Below are positions 43,482 through 52,711 of a DNA stretch of 64,000 nt, in pieces. The notes beneath the pieces are model-generated. The model had not been told where the DNA came from. It did not search any database and saw only the letters and a program-made list of their open reading frames with translations. The translations under genes and the position numbers were made by a program. Origin of the DNA: Erythrobacter sp. CCH5-A1 (GTDB lineage: Bacteria > Pseudomonadota > Alphaproteobacteria > Sphingomonadales > Sphingomonadaceae). The stretch covers positions 1 through 64,000 of the forward strand of contig NZ_LSKQ01000231.1 of assembly GCF_001557115.1 (NCBI RefSeq), written 5' to 3'. Each line of letters begins with the position of its first letter. The stretch's first letter is position 1.

Positions 43482-43844
43482 ATGAGCGGCGCGACGCGCA
43501 AGGACAGTGATTATGCAGTGCCGGCCGGCGTGCTGGGTCTGAACGGCCCGGTCGAGAAGCCCGCGCCCGGCAGCCTGCCGCTGCGCGGCGATCTGGCGCA
43601 CATGGCGCTGGCGGGCACGCACCTTGCCGCGCACTATGTCATCCCCCACGTCCATGCGGTGGGCAGCGCGGGCGCCGGCCTCAGGCTCACCCCGCGCGCC
43701 GATGCCGAGGTCTTCGCGACGCTCGCTCCCGGCAGCCGCTTCGAGCTGCTCGACGTCGCGGGCGAATGGGCCTGGGGCTGCCCCGGACCGCAGGGCCCAT
43801 CCGGCTGGTGCCGGACGAGCGAACTCGCTCCGGCGGAAGGCTGA
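43482..43844 (+). CDS. SH3-like domain protein lacking an NlpC/P60 domain
   Basis: This 120-aa protein resembles the N-terminal part of NlpC/P60 cell-wall hydrolases of this group. It has a LRGDLAHMALAGTHLAAHYVIPHVHAVGSAG segment and then an SH3-like fold (LLDVAGEWAWGCPGPQGPSGWCRTSEL). No Cys-His-His catalytic domain follows, because the stop comes at 43844 and argC starts five bases later. It is likely a truncated or single-domain relative that may only bind murein or peptides. Confidence 0.65.
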   Translation: MSGATRKDSDYAVPAGVLGLNGPVEKPAPGSLPLRGDLAHMALAGTHLAAHYVIPHVHAVGSAGAGLRLTPRADAEVFATLAPGSRFELLDVAGEWAWGCPGPQGPSGWCRTSELAPAEG

Positions 43845-43848
43845 GCCG

Positions 43849-44769
43849 GTGGCGATCCGCCTGTTCATCGACGGCGCAGCCGGAACGACGGGCCTCGAAA
43901 TCCGCGAGCGTTTGCAGGGGCGCGGCGAGTTCGACCTGCTGGTGCTGGACGATGCCCAGCGCAAGGACGAGGCCGCCCGCCGCGACGCGCTCCACGCCGC
44001 CGACATCGCGATCCTGTGCCTGCCGGACGAGGCGGCGAAAGAGGCGGTGAAGCTGGCGGAAGGATCGGGCACCCGCATCATCGACGCCTCGAGCGCGCAC
44101 CGCGTGGCGGAAGGGTGGACCTATGGTTTCCCCGAGCTGATCGGGCAGGAGACCATCGCCAATGCGCGGCTGGTGAGCAATCCGGGGTGCTACCCCACCG
44201 GCTTCCTCGCGCTTGTCGCCCCGCTGGTGCGCGCCGGGCTGCTGCCCGTCGACTGGCCCTACACGGTCAACGCGGTGAGCGGCTATTCGGGCGGGGGCAA
44301 TGCGCTGATCGATCGGTTCGAGCAGGATACTGACATCGCCTTCCGCGCCTACGGCCTGCAAATGGGTCACAAGCACCTGCCCGAAATGCAGAAATATGCG
44401 GGCCTCGCGCACGCACCGGTGTTCTCGCCCGCGGTCGTTCCCGCGTTTCGGGGCATGATCGTGGATGTGCCGATCCCTTTCAAGGCGATGGGTGTCGCCG
44501 GGGCTGCCGACTTCGAGGAGGAGCTCGCGAAGGTCACCGGGCAATCGCAACTCATGACATGGCGCCGGGGCTTTGAGAGCGAGTTTCTGATCCGCAAGGA
44601 TGCGCCCGCATGGGACGGGATCGAGCTTTCGATCTATTGTGACGAGGATTACACCCAGGCCCGTCTCATCGCCCGTCTCGACAACCTCGGCAAGGGCGCT
44701 TCGGGGGCCGCGATCCAGAACCTCAACATCATGTGCGGCCTGCCCGAGACTACGGGACTTCGTCTGTAA
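43849..44769 (+). CDS. argC: N-acetyl-gamma-glutamyl-phosphate reductase, type 2
   Basis: ArgC reduces N-acetylglutamyl phosphate in arginine synthesis. The 306-aa protein is of the shorter type 2 form. It has FIDGAAGTTGLEIRERL at the NADP-binding start, the active-site Cys in SNPGCYPTG, and HKHLPEMQKYAGL with catalytic His. The start is GTG at 43849, five bases after the SH3 gene stop. The open frame upstream lies over that gene and is not used. Confidence 0.92.
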   Translation: MAIRLFIDGAAGTTGLEIRERLQGRGEFDLLVLDDAQRKDEAARRDALHAADIAILCLPDEAAKEAVKLAEGSGTRIIDASSAHRVAEGWTYGFPELIGQETIANARLVSNPGCYPTGFLALVAPLVRAGLLPVDWPYTVNAVSGYSGGGNALIDRFEQDTDIAFRAYGLQMGHKHLPEMQKYAGLAHAPVFSPAVVPAFRGMIVDVPIPFKAMGVAGAADFEEELAKVTGQSQLMTWRRGFESEFLIRKDAPAWDGIELSIYCDEDYTQARLIARLDNLGKGASGAAIQNLNIMCGLPETTGLRL

Positions 44770-44817
44770 CCCCGCCAGGTTTTGCTTAAAATTTAGGCAC
44801 GGCGCGATCAGATGCTG

Positions 44818-44947
44818 TGCACCATTGCGCGTTGCACCATTATGTTGCTAACCGCCCGTCAACGGTGAAAGACATCCGCTTCCTTGAGTCTTCAAGCGGC
44901 AAGGAATGTTCGCAGCCACCACCTTACAGCTTGGCACGGTTCTTGTT
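44818..44947 (+). promoter_or_regulatory. Sigma-54-type promoter and possible NtrC sites upstream of glnB
   Basis: TTGGCACGGTTCTTGTT at 44931-44947 matches the -24/-12 consensus (TGGCAC, five bases, TTGC-like), with T for C in the second element. It ends 55 bases before the glnB start. About 90 bases further upstream TGCACCATT occurs twice (44818-44826 and 44833-44841), 15 bases apart, resembling NtrC half-sites. Together they suggest nitrogen-limited, RpoN/NtrC-driven transcription of glnB-glnA. Confidence 0.7.
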
Positions 44948-44978
44948 AAGAATCGGTCAGCAATCGGCCAGGCGCTGA

Positions 44979-45341
<363 letters not shown>

Positions 45342-45405
45342 TCCCTTTCCTCTCCAGCCTGCCACGGGGGCGGGCCGGCACCAAATACTTGGAGGCAATA
45401 CCAAA

Positions 45406-46815
45406 ATGTCAAAGGCAAAAGACGTCCTGAAGAAGATCAAGGACGAGGAAATCGAGTGGGTCGATCTGCGCTTCACCGATCCCAAGGGCAAGTGGCAGCA
45501 CCTCACTATGGTCGCGGGCGTGATGGGCGAGGACGAGCTTGAGGACGGGCTGATGTTCGACGGCTCGTCGATCGCGGGCTGGAAGGCGATCAACGAATCC
45601 GACATGATCCTGAAGCCCGATCTCACCGAGACCTGGGTCGATCCCTTCAGCGCCACCCCGATGCTGATCATCAACTGCGACATCGTCGAGCCTTCGACCG
45701 GTGACTGGTACAGCCGTGACCCGCGCACCACCGCCAAGCGCGCCGAAGCCTACCTGAAGTCGACCGGCCTCGGCGACACGGTCTATGTCGGCCCCGAAGC
45801 CGAGTTCTTCATGTTCGACGACGTGCGCTTTGAGGACGGCTATGCCGGCTCGGGCTTCTCGATCGACGATATCGAACTGCCGACCAACACCGCCAAGGAA
45901 TACGAGGCGGGCAACCTCGCCCACCGTCCGCGCGCGAAGGGCGGCTACTTCCCGGTCGCGCCGGTCGACAGCGCCGTGGACATCCGCGCCGAGATGGTAT
46001 CGACCATGCTCGAAATGGGCCTGCCCTGCGACAAGCACCACCACGAAGTCGCCGCCGCGCAGCATGAGCTCGGCCTGACCTTCGGCACGCTGGTGCAGAC
46101 CGCCGACCGCATGCAGATCTACAAGTATGTCGTGCATCAGGTCGCCCACGCCTACGGCAAGACCGCGACCTTCATGCCCAAGCCGATCAAGCAGGATAAC
46201 GGCTCGGGGATGCACACCCACATGTCGATCTGGAAGGACGGCAAGCCGCTGTTCGCCGGCAACGAATATGCGGGCCTTTCGGAAATGTGCCTCTACTACA
46301 TCGGCGGCGTCATCAAGCACGCCAAGGCGCTCAATGCCTTCACCAACCCGACCACCAACAGCTACAAGCGTCTGGTGCCGGGCTTCGAGGCGCCGGTGCT
46401 GCTCGCCTATTCGGCGCGCAACCGCTCGGCTTCGTGCCGCATCCCCTATGGTGCGGGCGAGAAGGCCAAGCGCGTCGAGTTCCGCTTCCCCGATGCGCTC
46501 GCCAACCCCTACCTTGCCTATTCGGCGCTGCTGATGGCGGGTCTCGACGGGATCGAGAACAAGATCCACCCGGGCGAGGCGATGGACAAGAACCTCTACG
46601 ATCTGCCCCCGGCCGAGCTCGCCGAAGTGCCGACCGTATGCGGTTCGCTCCGCGAGGCGCTCGACAGCCTGGCCGCCGACCACGAGTTCCTGCTCAAGGG
46701 CGACGTGTTCACCAAGGACCAGATCGAGGCCTACATGGAATTGAAGTGGGAAGAGGTGATCCGCACCGAAACCACCCCGTGCCCGGTCGAATTCGACATG
46801 TACTACTCGATGTAA
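45406..46815 (+). CDS. glnA: Glutamine synthetase type I
   Basis: The enzyme makes glutamine from glutamate, ammonia and ATP. The 469-aa protein shows [17 protein letters not shown] at the start and the metal-binding EAEFFMFD. The ATP-binding [22 protein letters not shown] and the [17 protein letters not shown] segment follow. The adenylylation Tyr is near residue 398 (NLYDLPPAE), indicating GlnE control in the GSI-beta class. GGAGG lies upstream of the ATG. A strong terminator follows. Confidence 0.98.
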   Translation: MSKAKDVLKKIKDEEIEWVDLRFTDPKGKWQHLTMVAGVMGEDELEDGLMFDGSSIAGWKAINESDMILKPDLTETWVDPFSATPMLIINCDIVEPSTGDWYSRDPRTTAKRAEAYLKSTGLGDTVYVGPEAEFFMFDDVRFEDGYAGSGFSIDDIELPTNTAKEYEAGNLAHRPRAKGGYFPVAPVDSAVDIRAEMVSTMLEMGLPCDKHHHEVAAAQHELGLTFGTLVQTADRMQIYKYVVHQVAHAYGKTATFMPKPIKQDNGSGMHTHMSIWKDGKPLFAGNEYAGLSEMCLYYIGGVIKHAKALNAFTNPTTNSYKRLVPGFEAPVLLAYSARNRSASCRIPYGAGEKAKRVEFRFPDALANPYLAYSALLMAGLDGIENKIHPGEAMDKNLYDLPPAELAEVPTVCGSLREALDSLAADHEFLLKGDVFTKDQIEAYMELKWEEVIRTETTPCPVEFDMYYSM

Positions 46816-46843
46816 CAGCACGGCAGTTTTGTCGGTAATTGCG

Positions 46844-46874
46844 GGGGCGGGAGGAGCGATCCTTCCGCCCCTTT
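46844..46874 (+). terminator. Rho-independent terminator after glnA
   Basis: A 12-bp stem (44-55 and 60-71 of the 46800 block) with a four-base GCGA loop and one G-T pair is followed by TTT, 29 bases after the glnA stop. Confidence 0.75.
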
Positions 46875-46964
46875 CGCATGGGCTTGCCGCGCGCGAAGAA
46901 TCGTGTAGCAATTGCTACGCATTTTGGCTTTGTCCGGGTCGGCGGCGCGAGGGGAGAGGGTGTC

Positions 46965-47774
46965 ATGGAAGGGATTGCGGGCGGTGTTCGCTGGTCGGCG
47001 CAGGGGCAGCCGAAAGACGGCGAGGCGAGCCTGCTGTTCATCCATGGCGCGGGCGCCAACCGGGCGGCCTGGTGGCAGCAATTCGCTGCCTTTGGCACCG
47101 CTCATCACGTGATTGCCTATGACCTGCCCGGCTTCGGCGAATCCGATGCTTCGGACCCGGAGCGGCTGATCGCGCAGGCGGTGGACGCCGCAGTCGGTGT
47201 GCTGGCCGCGGCCGGTGCAACCCGCGCGAAAGTGGTGTGCCAGTCGCTCGGCGGGTGGACGGGGGTACGGCTCGCGCTCGTGCGGCCCGATCTGGTCGAA
47301 CGGCTGGTGCTGTGTTGCACGCTCGGCGGGATCGCCCACCTCCCGGGCCTTTCCTCTTTCGCCGAAGCCCGCAAGCAGATGGGGACGCGCGGCCCGGCGG
47401 CGCTGGGGCTCACCAGCGATTTCATCAGGGCAAACCCGCTGAAGGCATCGATCTATCGGCAACTGGGCGCCTTCAATCCGCCCGCCGACCCGGCGGTGGC
47501 CGCACGGCTGTTCACGCCCGAAATCCTGGTCCCACCCGCCGCGCTCGGCAGGATTACCGCTCCGGTGCTGATGATTGCCGGGGAGCGCGATCCGATCTGG
47601 CCGCCAGCCGCAATCGCCGGGATCCTGCCGCATTTCGCCGACGGGCGCATGGAGATCATCCCCGATGCCGGGCATTCGCCCTATTTCGAGCAGCCCGAAG
47701 ACTTCAACCGGCTGGTCGCCGAATTCCTGGACCTCGCGCCGGCGGATCACATCAAAGTATTCGCGAAGATTTGA
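46965..47774 (+). CDS. Alpha/beta hydrolase
   Basis: This 269-aa soluble hydrolase-fold protein has the oxyanion HGAGANRAAWW loop, the nucleophile elbow CQSLGG (Ser; the usual first Gly is Cys) and FGESD. The catalytic Asp lies in AGERDPIWP and His in DAGHSPYFEQP. The substrate is unknown; the pattern resembles carboxylesterases or C-C hydrolases. GGGGAGAGGG precedes the ATG at 46965. In-frame codons upstream fall in the glnA terminator region and are not used. Confidence 0.88.
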   Translation: MEGIAGGVRWSAQGQPKDGEASLLFIHGAGANRAAWWQQFAAFGTAHHVIAYDLPGFGESDASDPERLIAQAVDAAVGVLAAAGATRAKVVCQSLGGWTGVRLALVRPDLVERLVLCCTLGGIAHLPGLSSFAEARKQMGTRGPAALGLTSDFIRANPLKASIYRQLGAFNPPADPAVAARLFTPEILVPPAALGRITAPVLMIAGERDPIWPPAAIAGILPHFADGRMEIIPDAGHSPYFEQPEDFNRLVAEFLDLAPADHIKVFAKI

Positions 47775-47953
47775 ACATACGCGGCACAAACAATTGCGCT
47801 CGCGGCTGGGCGGCACCCTGCCGTGATGTAAGAAAGCCACGCCTCAACGAAATGTTAAGTCGCGATTGTGTCGCAAAAATCTCGCGTTAGAGTGTCGCAC
47901 ATCGCGGATTCTCGCGTCAGAAATTTTCCATTTTTGAACAGGGTAGAGAAATC

Positions 47954-50900
47954 ATGAGCAAGCATGATCGCCGGGGTCGCCCGGCGCTGTTGACGGGTGT
48001 GGCCATGCTGGGTCTGGTCGCGGGTGCGAGCGGCGCACAGGCTGAAGAGCTCGCCGTTGCCGAAACCGCGGTCCTCACCCCTGTCGCGCCGGAAGCGCAC
48101 TCGGGCGACAGCGATCAGACCGCTCGCCTGCTTGCCGACGCCGCCGAGGCCGCGGCGCTGCGCCAGAACGCGTTCACCTATCAACAGCAGACGATCCTTC
48201 GCCCCGACGAGGCCGAGATCGATCCCAACATCCTGATCGCCCTTCCCGGCTCGCCGACCACCGCGCGCGATCCGGTCAACATCACCGGCGTTGGCCAGAT
48301 GATCGTCGAAAACGGCGTTCCCGGCACCGGCTCGCTGGGCCTGTGCACCGGCTCCCTGATCAATCCGCGCACCGTGCTGTTCGCCGCGCACTGCATCAAC
48401 AGCCGCGCCGCGACCGCCTATGGCTCGAACTCGGGCGGCGTTCCGATCGGCTTCGGGTTCGAGACCAACCTTCGCGCCAACGGCCCCGGTCAGGTCGACG
48501 AACTGGTGCGCTGGATCTTCGGGTCCGGTCCGGATGCGACCGGTCGCTACCAGACCAACACGGCGCAGGCGTTCTACACCGTCGACTCGGTCGCCTATAA
48601 TCCGCTCTCGCTCGAACCGGACGCGCGCCGGTTCCTGTATGGCGATGTCGCGATCGCTGCGCTCGACACGCCTGCAGTGGGCATCCCGACCTGGTCGATC
48701 CTGCTTTCGCCGCTCCCGGCCCCCGGGACGATCACCGCTGCGACCGGCACCGGCTACCGTGTCGCGCTCGCGGGCTACGGCGGCAACGGCACCGGCACCA
48801 GCGGCACCTTCGCCATCGACTTCCGCCGCCGCGTCGCTGAAAACTGGCTGGGCGCGCTCGCCTCGCTCGCCGATTTCGAAGGTGCCGTGTTCGGCGCCGG
48901 ATCGAGCGCCAACCTCATCCAGAACCTCTATTTCATCGACTTCGACGATCCCGCTCGCGGGACGCCGGCTGCCGCACGGCGTGATTTCAACGCCTTCCGC
49001 GACAATGCGCTGCCCAACGAGGGCACCACGGCCGGCGGCGATTCGGGCGGTCCGCTGATCCTCAGCCAGGCCTTCACCCGCCAGCTGGTCATCGGCGTGC
49101 TTTCGGGCGGCTACACCCGCTTCTTTGCCGACCAGCCTGCCAACGGCTATGGAACCGTCAGTTTCTACCAGCCGCTCTATCTCTACTGGGACTGGATCGC
49201 GGCCAACAATCCCTACCGCTATGTCGGCGCCAATGCCGGCAACGGCAATTGGGAAGACCCTACCCGCTGGGTCTCGCTGACCGATCCCAACTACTTCATC
49301 CTCGGACCCAACGGCCAGCCGATCAACGGCGTGCCGACCATGACGGGTGAGCAGAACACGGGCACCGCCGGCAAGTTCGGCCAGGTCTGCATTCAGGGCA
49401 ACACCATCGGCGCAATCGGCAACAACGTGTGCCGTGACGTTGCGACCGGCAATCTGATCAACACCCCCGGCGGCATCGGCACCGAGGGCAGCGAAGTCGT
49501 GGGCGGCTCCAACAACAACATGGGCAGCGCCAACATCTCGCCCGACGGCACGGCGACCAACCAGCCGGCGACGATGCAGATCGACCGCGAGCTGGCCCAG
49601 CCCGAGGCGCAGGCTGCCGCGCAGCCGCTGCCGGCGCCGACTATCGCCAACGGCCTGCCCGGTGCGACGAACTTCGTGCCGAACAACACGCCCGGCAACC
49701 GCCTCAACGGCGTGCTGCCGCGCTACTTCGACGTGACGCTCAGCAATGCGGGCACCACCACGCTCGGCAGCACCGTGACGATCGACCGCCTGACGGTGCG
49801 CAACACCGCTGGCCTGACGATCAACACCGGCGCGCGCCTCAACTCGCTGATCGACGTCACCCAGGCGGGCGGCACGGTCAACGTCAACGGCACGCTCTCC
49901 TCGGTCGGCGATTTCGCGCTGCTCGCAGGGATGCTGCAGGGCACCGGGACGATCATCGCGCCCTTCACCACCAGCGTCGCCGGCACGATCTCGCCCGGCA
50001 CCATGGGCACGGTGGGCACGCTGAACTTCACCGGCAACCTCGTGCTCGCTTCGGGCACGGTGACGGTGATCGACGTGGCCGGCGCCAATTCCGACCGGAT
50101 CGCGGTCACCGGTGCGGCCAACCTGGGCGGCACCGTCATGCTCAACGGCCTCACCGGGCAGGTCAACGGGCTCGGCCGCCAGTTCACCATCGTCTCGGCC
50201 ACGGGCGGCGTGACGGGCGCCTTCTCGGCGCTCACGCTCTCGCCGATCCTGCGCCAGTCGTTCACCTACCAGCAGAACGCCGTGCAGGTGCAGGTGACCG
50301 CAGCAAGCTACAACACGGTGATCAATTCGGCTGATCCGGTGCAAGTGGCCTATGCCCGCCTGTTCGACCAGAACCGTGCCAACGGCGCACTGAGCTCGAT
50401 CTACGCGCTCGACTTCGCCTCGACCGACACGATCCGCGACACCTTCACGCGGCTCGCGCCGGTCAACGAGCAGGCGGTCCGCTCGCTCTCGGCGCAAACG
50501 ATCAACCTGCTGCAGAACTTCAACGATGCGCGCCTGCGCGAAGCGGACAAGGATCGCGCCGGGGGCAAGGTAGCGATCACCGGGCGCCCGCTCGATCTTG
50601 CGCAGATGAGCCTCTCGCCGGCCATGCAGCCGCTCGGCGGCGCGGTGATGGGCGCGCAGGAAGGCGCAGGCGAGACCGAAATGCGCGAGGCGAACCTGCC
50701 GGACAACGTCGGCATCTTCCTCGCGGGCGGCTTCGTCGTCGGCGAAGGCGCTTCGCTTCCCGGCTACGAGCCCGGCACGCAGCCCTTCTTCCAGTACCAG
50801 CTCGATCCGATGGATTACGCGGGCTGGTATCTGGCCGGCGGGATCGAGTTCTACCCGGGTGACAACACGATGATCGGGCTTTCGGGCCACTACAGCGACA

Positions 50901-51556
50901 TCGATGCAGATGTGCCGCTGGCGCAGGAAGTCCGTAACACGACCTACGCCGCCTCGCTCTACATGCGTCAGCGCTTCGACAGCGGCGTGGTGGTCGATGG
51001 CCAGGTCACTCTGGGCAGCACCGGCTTCGATACGACCCGGCGGGTGACCTTCCTGAACGCCTTCCAGACGCTCGAATCGAGCACGGACAACCTGCTGTTC
51101 TCGGGTGCGCTCGGGGTCTCCTACGACCTCAAGACTTCGGTCGGCACGATCTCGCCGGGGATCGAGGCGCGCTATGCCAGCATCGACTTCGGCCGCGTGC
51201 AGGAAACCGGCGGTGCGCTGGCGCTGAGCATCGATCGCGACACCTACAAGAGCACGCAGCTGCGCGGCGGGTTCGACTGGCAGAAGCAGGGCAAGAACGT
51301 CCAGCTCAACGCCACCGCCCAGGTCGTGCGCGAGCTCGAGCAGGGCTCGCGTCTGCTGGGTGCGAACTTCGTCAACGGCACCGGTCCGAATGCGGCGTTC
51401 GCGATCGGCACGGCTGACCGGACCTGGGGTGAGGCCGGGGTCAGCGCGACCTTCGGCAGCGGTCCGGTGCAGGCCGGCATCGCCTTCGACACGACCATCG
51501 CGCGCAGCGATGCCGACACCCAGGTCGTCCGGGGCAACCTGACCTGGCGGTTCTGA
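47954..51556 (+). CDS. Autotransporter serine protease (trypsin-like passenger)
   Basis: This 1200-aa type V secreted protein has a signal peptide at residues 1-30 (ending SGAQA). A chymotrypsin-like protease follows, with His146 (FAAHC), Asp231 (YGDVAIAALD) and Ser364 (GGDSGGP). A long Gly/Asn/Thr-rich beta-helix-like passenger (about 600-790) is followed by a C-terminal autotransporter barrel of about 280 residues ending in Phe (GNLTWRF). It probably acts on surface or extracellular proteins, or releases its own passenger. It is monocistronic, with a promoter region of 179 bases upstream and a strong terminator downstream. Confidence 0.92.
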   Translation: MSKHDRRGRPALLTGVAMLGLVAGASGAQAEELAVAETAVLTPVAPEAHSGDSDQTARLLADAAEAAALRQNAFTYQQQTILRPDEAEIDPNILIALPGSPTTARDPVNITGVGQMIVENGVPGTGSLGLCTGSLINPRTVLFAAHCINSRAATAYGSNSGGVPIGFGFETNLRANGPGQVDELVRWIFGSGPDATGRYQTNTAQAFYTVDSVAYNPLSLEPDARRFLYGDVAIAALDTPAVGIPTWSILLSPLPAPGTITAATGTGYRVALAGYGGNGTGTSGTFAIDFRRRVAENWLGALASLADFEGAVFGAGSSANLIQNLYFIDFDDPARGTPAAARRDFNAFRDNALPNEGTTAGGDSGGPLILSQAFTRQLVIGVLSGGYTRFFADQPANGYGTVSFYQPLYLYWDWIAANNPYRYVGANAGNGNWEDPTRWVSLTDPNYFILGPNGQPINGVPTMTGEQNTGTAGKFGQVCIQGNTIGAIGNNVCRDVATGNLINTPGGIGTEGSEVVGGSNNNMGSANISPDGTATNQPATMQIDRELAQPEAQAAAQPLPAPTIANGLPGATNFVPNNTPGNRLNGVLPRYFDVTLSNAGTTTLGSTVTIDRLTVRNTAGLTINTGARLNSLIDVTQAGGTVNVNGTLSSVGDFALLAGMLQGTGTIIAPFTTSVAGTISPGTMGTVGTLNFTGNLVLASGTVTVIDVAGANSDRIAVTGAANLGGTVMLNGLTGQVNGLGRQFTIVSATGGVTGAFSALTLSPILRQSFTYQQNAVQVQVTAASYNTVINSADPVQVAYARLFDQNRANGALSSIYALDFASTDTIRDTFTRLAPVNEQAVRSLSAQTINLLQNFNDARLREADKDRAGGKVAITGRPLDLAQMSLSPAMQPLGGAVMGAQEGAGETEMREANLPDNVGIFLAGGFVVGEGASLPGYEPGTQPFFQYQLDPMDYAGWYLAGGIEFYPGDNTMIGLSGHYSDIDADVPLAQEVRNTTYAASLYMRQRFDSGVVVDGQVTLGSTGFDTTRRVTFLNAFQTLESSTDNLLFSGALGVSYDLKTSVGTISPGIEARYASIDFGRVQETGGALALSIDRDTYKSTQLRGGFDWQKQGKNVQLNATAQVVRELEQGSRLLGANFVNGTGPNAAFAIGTADRTWGEAGVSATFGSGPVQAGIAFDTTIARSDADTQVVRGNLTWRF

Positions 51557-51576
51557 CACCCGGTCACGGGCATTGA

Positions 51577-51613
51577 AAAAGGGGCGCTCGCCAGCCGGCG
51601 GGCGCCCCTTTTG
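51577..51613 (+). terminator. Rho-independent terminator after the autotransporter gene
   Basis: An 11-bp stem (AAAAGGGGCGC at 51577-51587 and its complement at 51602-51612), with a further inner CGCC/GGCG pairing, ends in TTTT 20 bases after the stop codon. Confidence 0.8.
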
Positions 51614-51641
51614 CTTGTGCGCCCCAAAGGACGCGCCGCGA

Positions 51642-52295
51642 TCAGCGCGGCGTCAGCATCCCGCGGCGGCCGATCGCAATGAAGCTCGCCAGCAGCACAA
51701 CCACATAGAACATCGTCAGCAGATCGAGCGGCGCCGGGGCGGCGGCATAGCCGAGATGCGCAAGCATCGCCCAGCCGCCTGCGAACAGAAGCATGAGCCC
51801 GTAGCTGATCGCACCGGCTTCGAGGTTGACCGCGACCATCAACTCGTCGCTCAGGCGATAGGCGGGGATGGAGATCAGTGTGCCGATCACCAGCCCGCCC
51901 GCACCCAGCGCTAGTGCGGCGGCCTGCGGCAGCGGACCATCGGGGGCGGCCAGGGCAAGCGCGATCAGCGCCCCGCCCCACAGCACCATCGCCGCGCCCG
52001 ACAAGGTCAGGACCTTCTTCTGTTCGCGCAGCTCGTCCGCGTCCTCGACATTGAGGAAACGCGCGCCGACCTGCGGGCTCGCCGTGCCCAGCCCAACGCC
52101 GAGGCCGATGACAAGGTAGAGCACGCCCACGAGCGCAGCGGCCGTCGCGGATTCTCCGAGGCCACCCAGCGGTCCCTGGATCAAGTGCAACATCCCGAAG
52201 GCGGCGCAGTACCCAACCACGCCCCCGATGGCCATGCGAAACAGAATGCTGCGCAGCCCCCTCGTGGCGCCGGGCGACTTGTCTTCAATCATCAT
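51642..52295 (-). CDS. Multi-pass membrane protein coupled to an HTH regulator
   Basis: The 217-aa product has about six hydrophobic helices and a short charged N-terminus (MMIEDKSPGATRG). No family is firmly recognised. The pairing with a small Xre-type regulator whose stop overlaps its start (ATGATGATTGA) is a common two-gene arrangement in alphaproteobacteria. There the regulator is thought to control the membrane protein. Function unknown. Confidence 0.75.
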   Translation of the reverse strand: MMIEDKSPGATRGLRSILFRMAIGGVVGYCAAFGMLHLIQGPLGGLGESATAAALVGVLYLVIGLGVGLGTASPQVGARFLNVEDADELREQKKVLTLSGAAMVLWGGALIALALAAPDGPLPQAAALALGAGGLVIGTLISIPAYRLSDELMVAVNLEAGAISYGLMLLFAGGWAMLAHLGYAAAPAPLDLLTMFYVVVLLASFIAIGRRGMLTPR

Positions 52296-52497
52296 TTTCG
52301 GGCTCCCAGTGATCGATGAACAGATCCGGCACCGCCACCCCGAACAGGCGCGCCATGCGCAGCGCCAGCGGGAGCGAGGGATCATACTTGTCGGTCTCGA
52401 CGGCGTTGATCGTCTGCCGCGAAACGCCGAGCCTGCGGGCGAGTTCGCCCTGGCTCCAGCCATTGACGTCGCGGTAGTGCTTCAAACGGTTTTCCAC
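52285..52497 (-). CDS. Small Xre-family HTH transcriptional regulator
   Basis: This 70-aa protein consists of one helix-turn-helix of the Cro/CI type: RLKHYRDVNGWSQGELARRLGVSRQTINAVETDKYDPSLPLALRMARLFGV. The acidic tail is DLFIDHWEPENDD. A GTG at 52497, six bases after GGAAG, gives the typical length. Upstream frame extensions (to a TTG at 52578) enter the operator repeats and are unlikely. It is coupled to the membrane protein gene and preceded by three palindromic repeats, probably its binding sites. Confidence 0.88.
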   Translation of the reverse strand: MENRLKHYRDVNGWSQGELARRLGVSRQTINAVETDKYDPSLPLALRMARLFGVAVPDLFIDHWEPENDD

Positions 52498-52573
52498 GTT
52501 AGCTTCCGACAGCATTTGGTTGATGGACTGCCCGGCTCCGGAGTTTCGCTTATCGCGAATCACCCCGCTGCCT

Positions 52574-52624
52574 GACAAGAGCTCTTTACAGACAAGAGCT
52601 CTTGTCAGTCAAGAGCTCTTGTCA
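52574..52624. promoter_or_regulatory. Triple 17-bp palindromic operator array
   Basis: Three tandem 17-base units (52574-52590, 52591-52607, 52608-52624) each contain the palindrome CAAGAGCTCTT(G), perfect in the second and third and broken at one end in the first. They lie 77 bases upstream of the HTH start and 88 bases upstream of the lysozyme gene on the other strand. They are likely operator sites for the small Xre regulator. Confidence 0.75.
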
Positions 52625-52711
52625 CCCCATGCGGCGGGTCGCACGAAACCGTTTTCCTACTCGCGCAAAACGTGCTGAATCGCGGGGCCTCACGCCTGAC
52701 AGGAGGCCCCC

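Noticed and set aside
47855-51559. A 1234-codon open frame on the minus strand opposite the autotransporter
   Set aside because: The plus strand has signal peptide, catalytic triad and barrel motifs. The minus frame is a compositional mirror rich in Arg, Asp and Gly, with no recognisable domain.
52574-52624. Phage or integron attachment site
   Set aside because: The repeats are palindromic operators next to an HTH gene, with no integrase or tRNA gene nearby.
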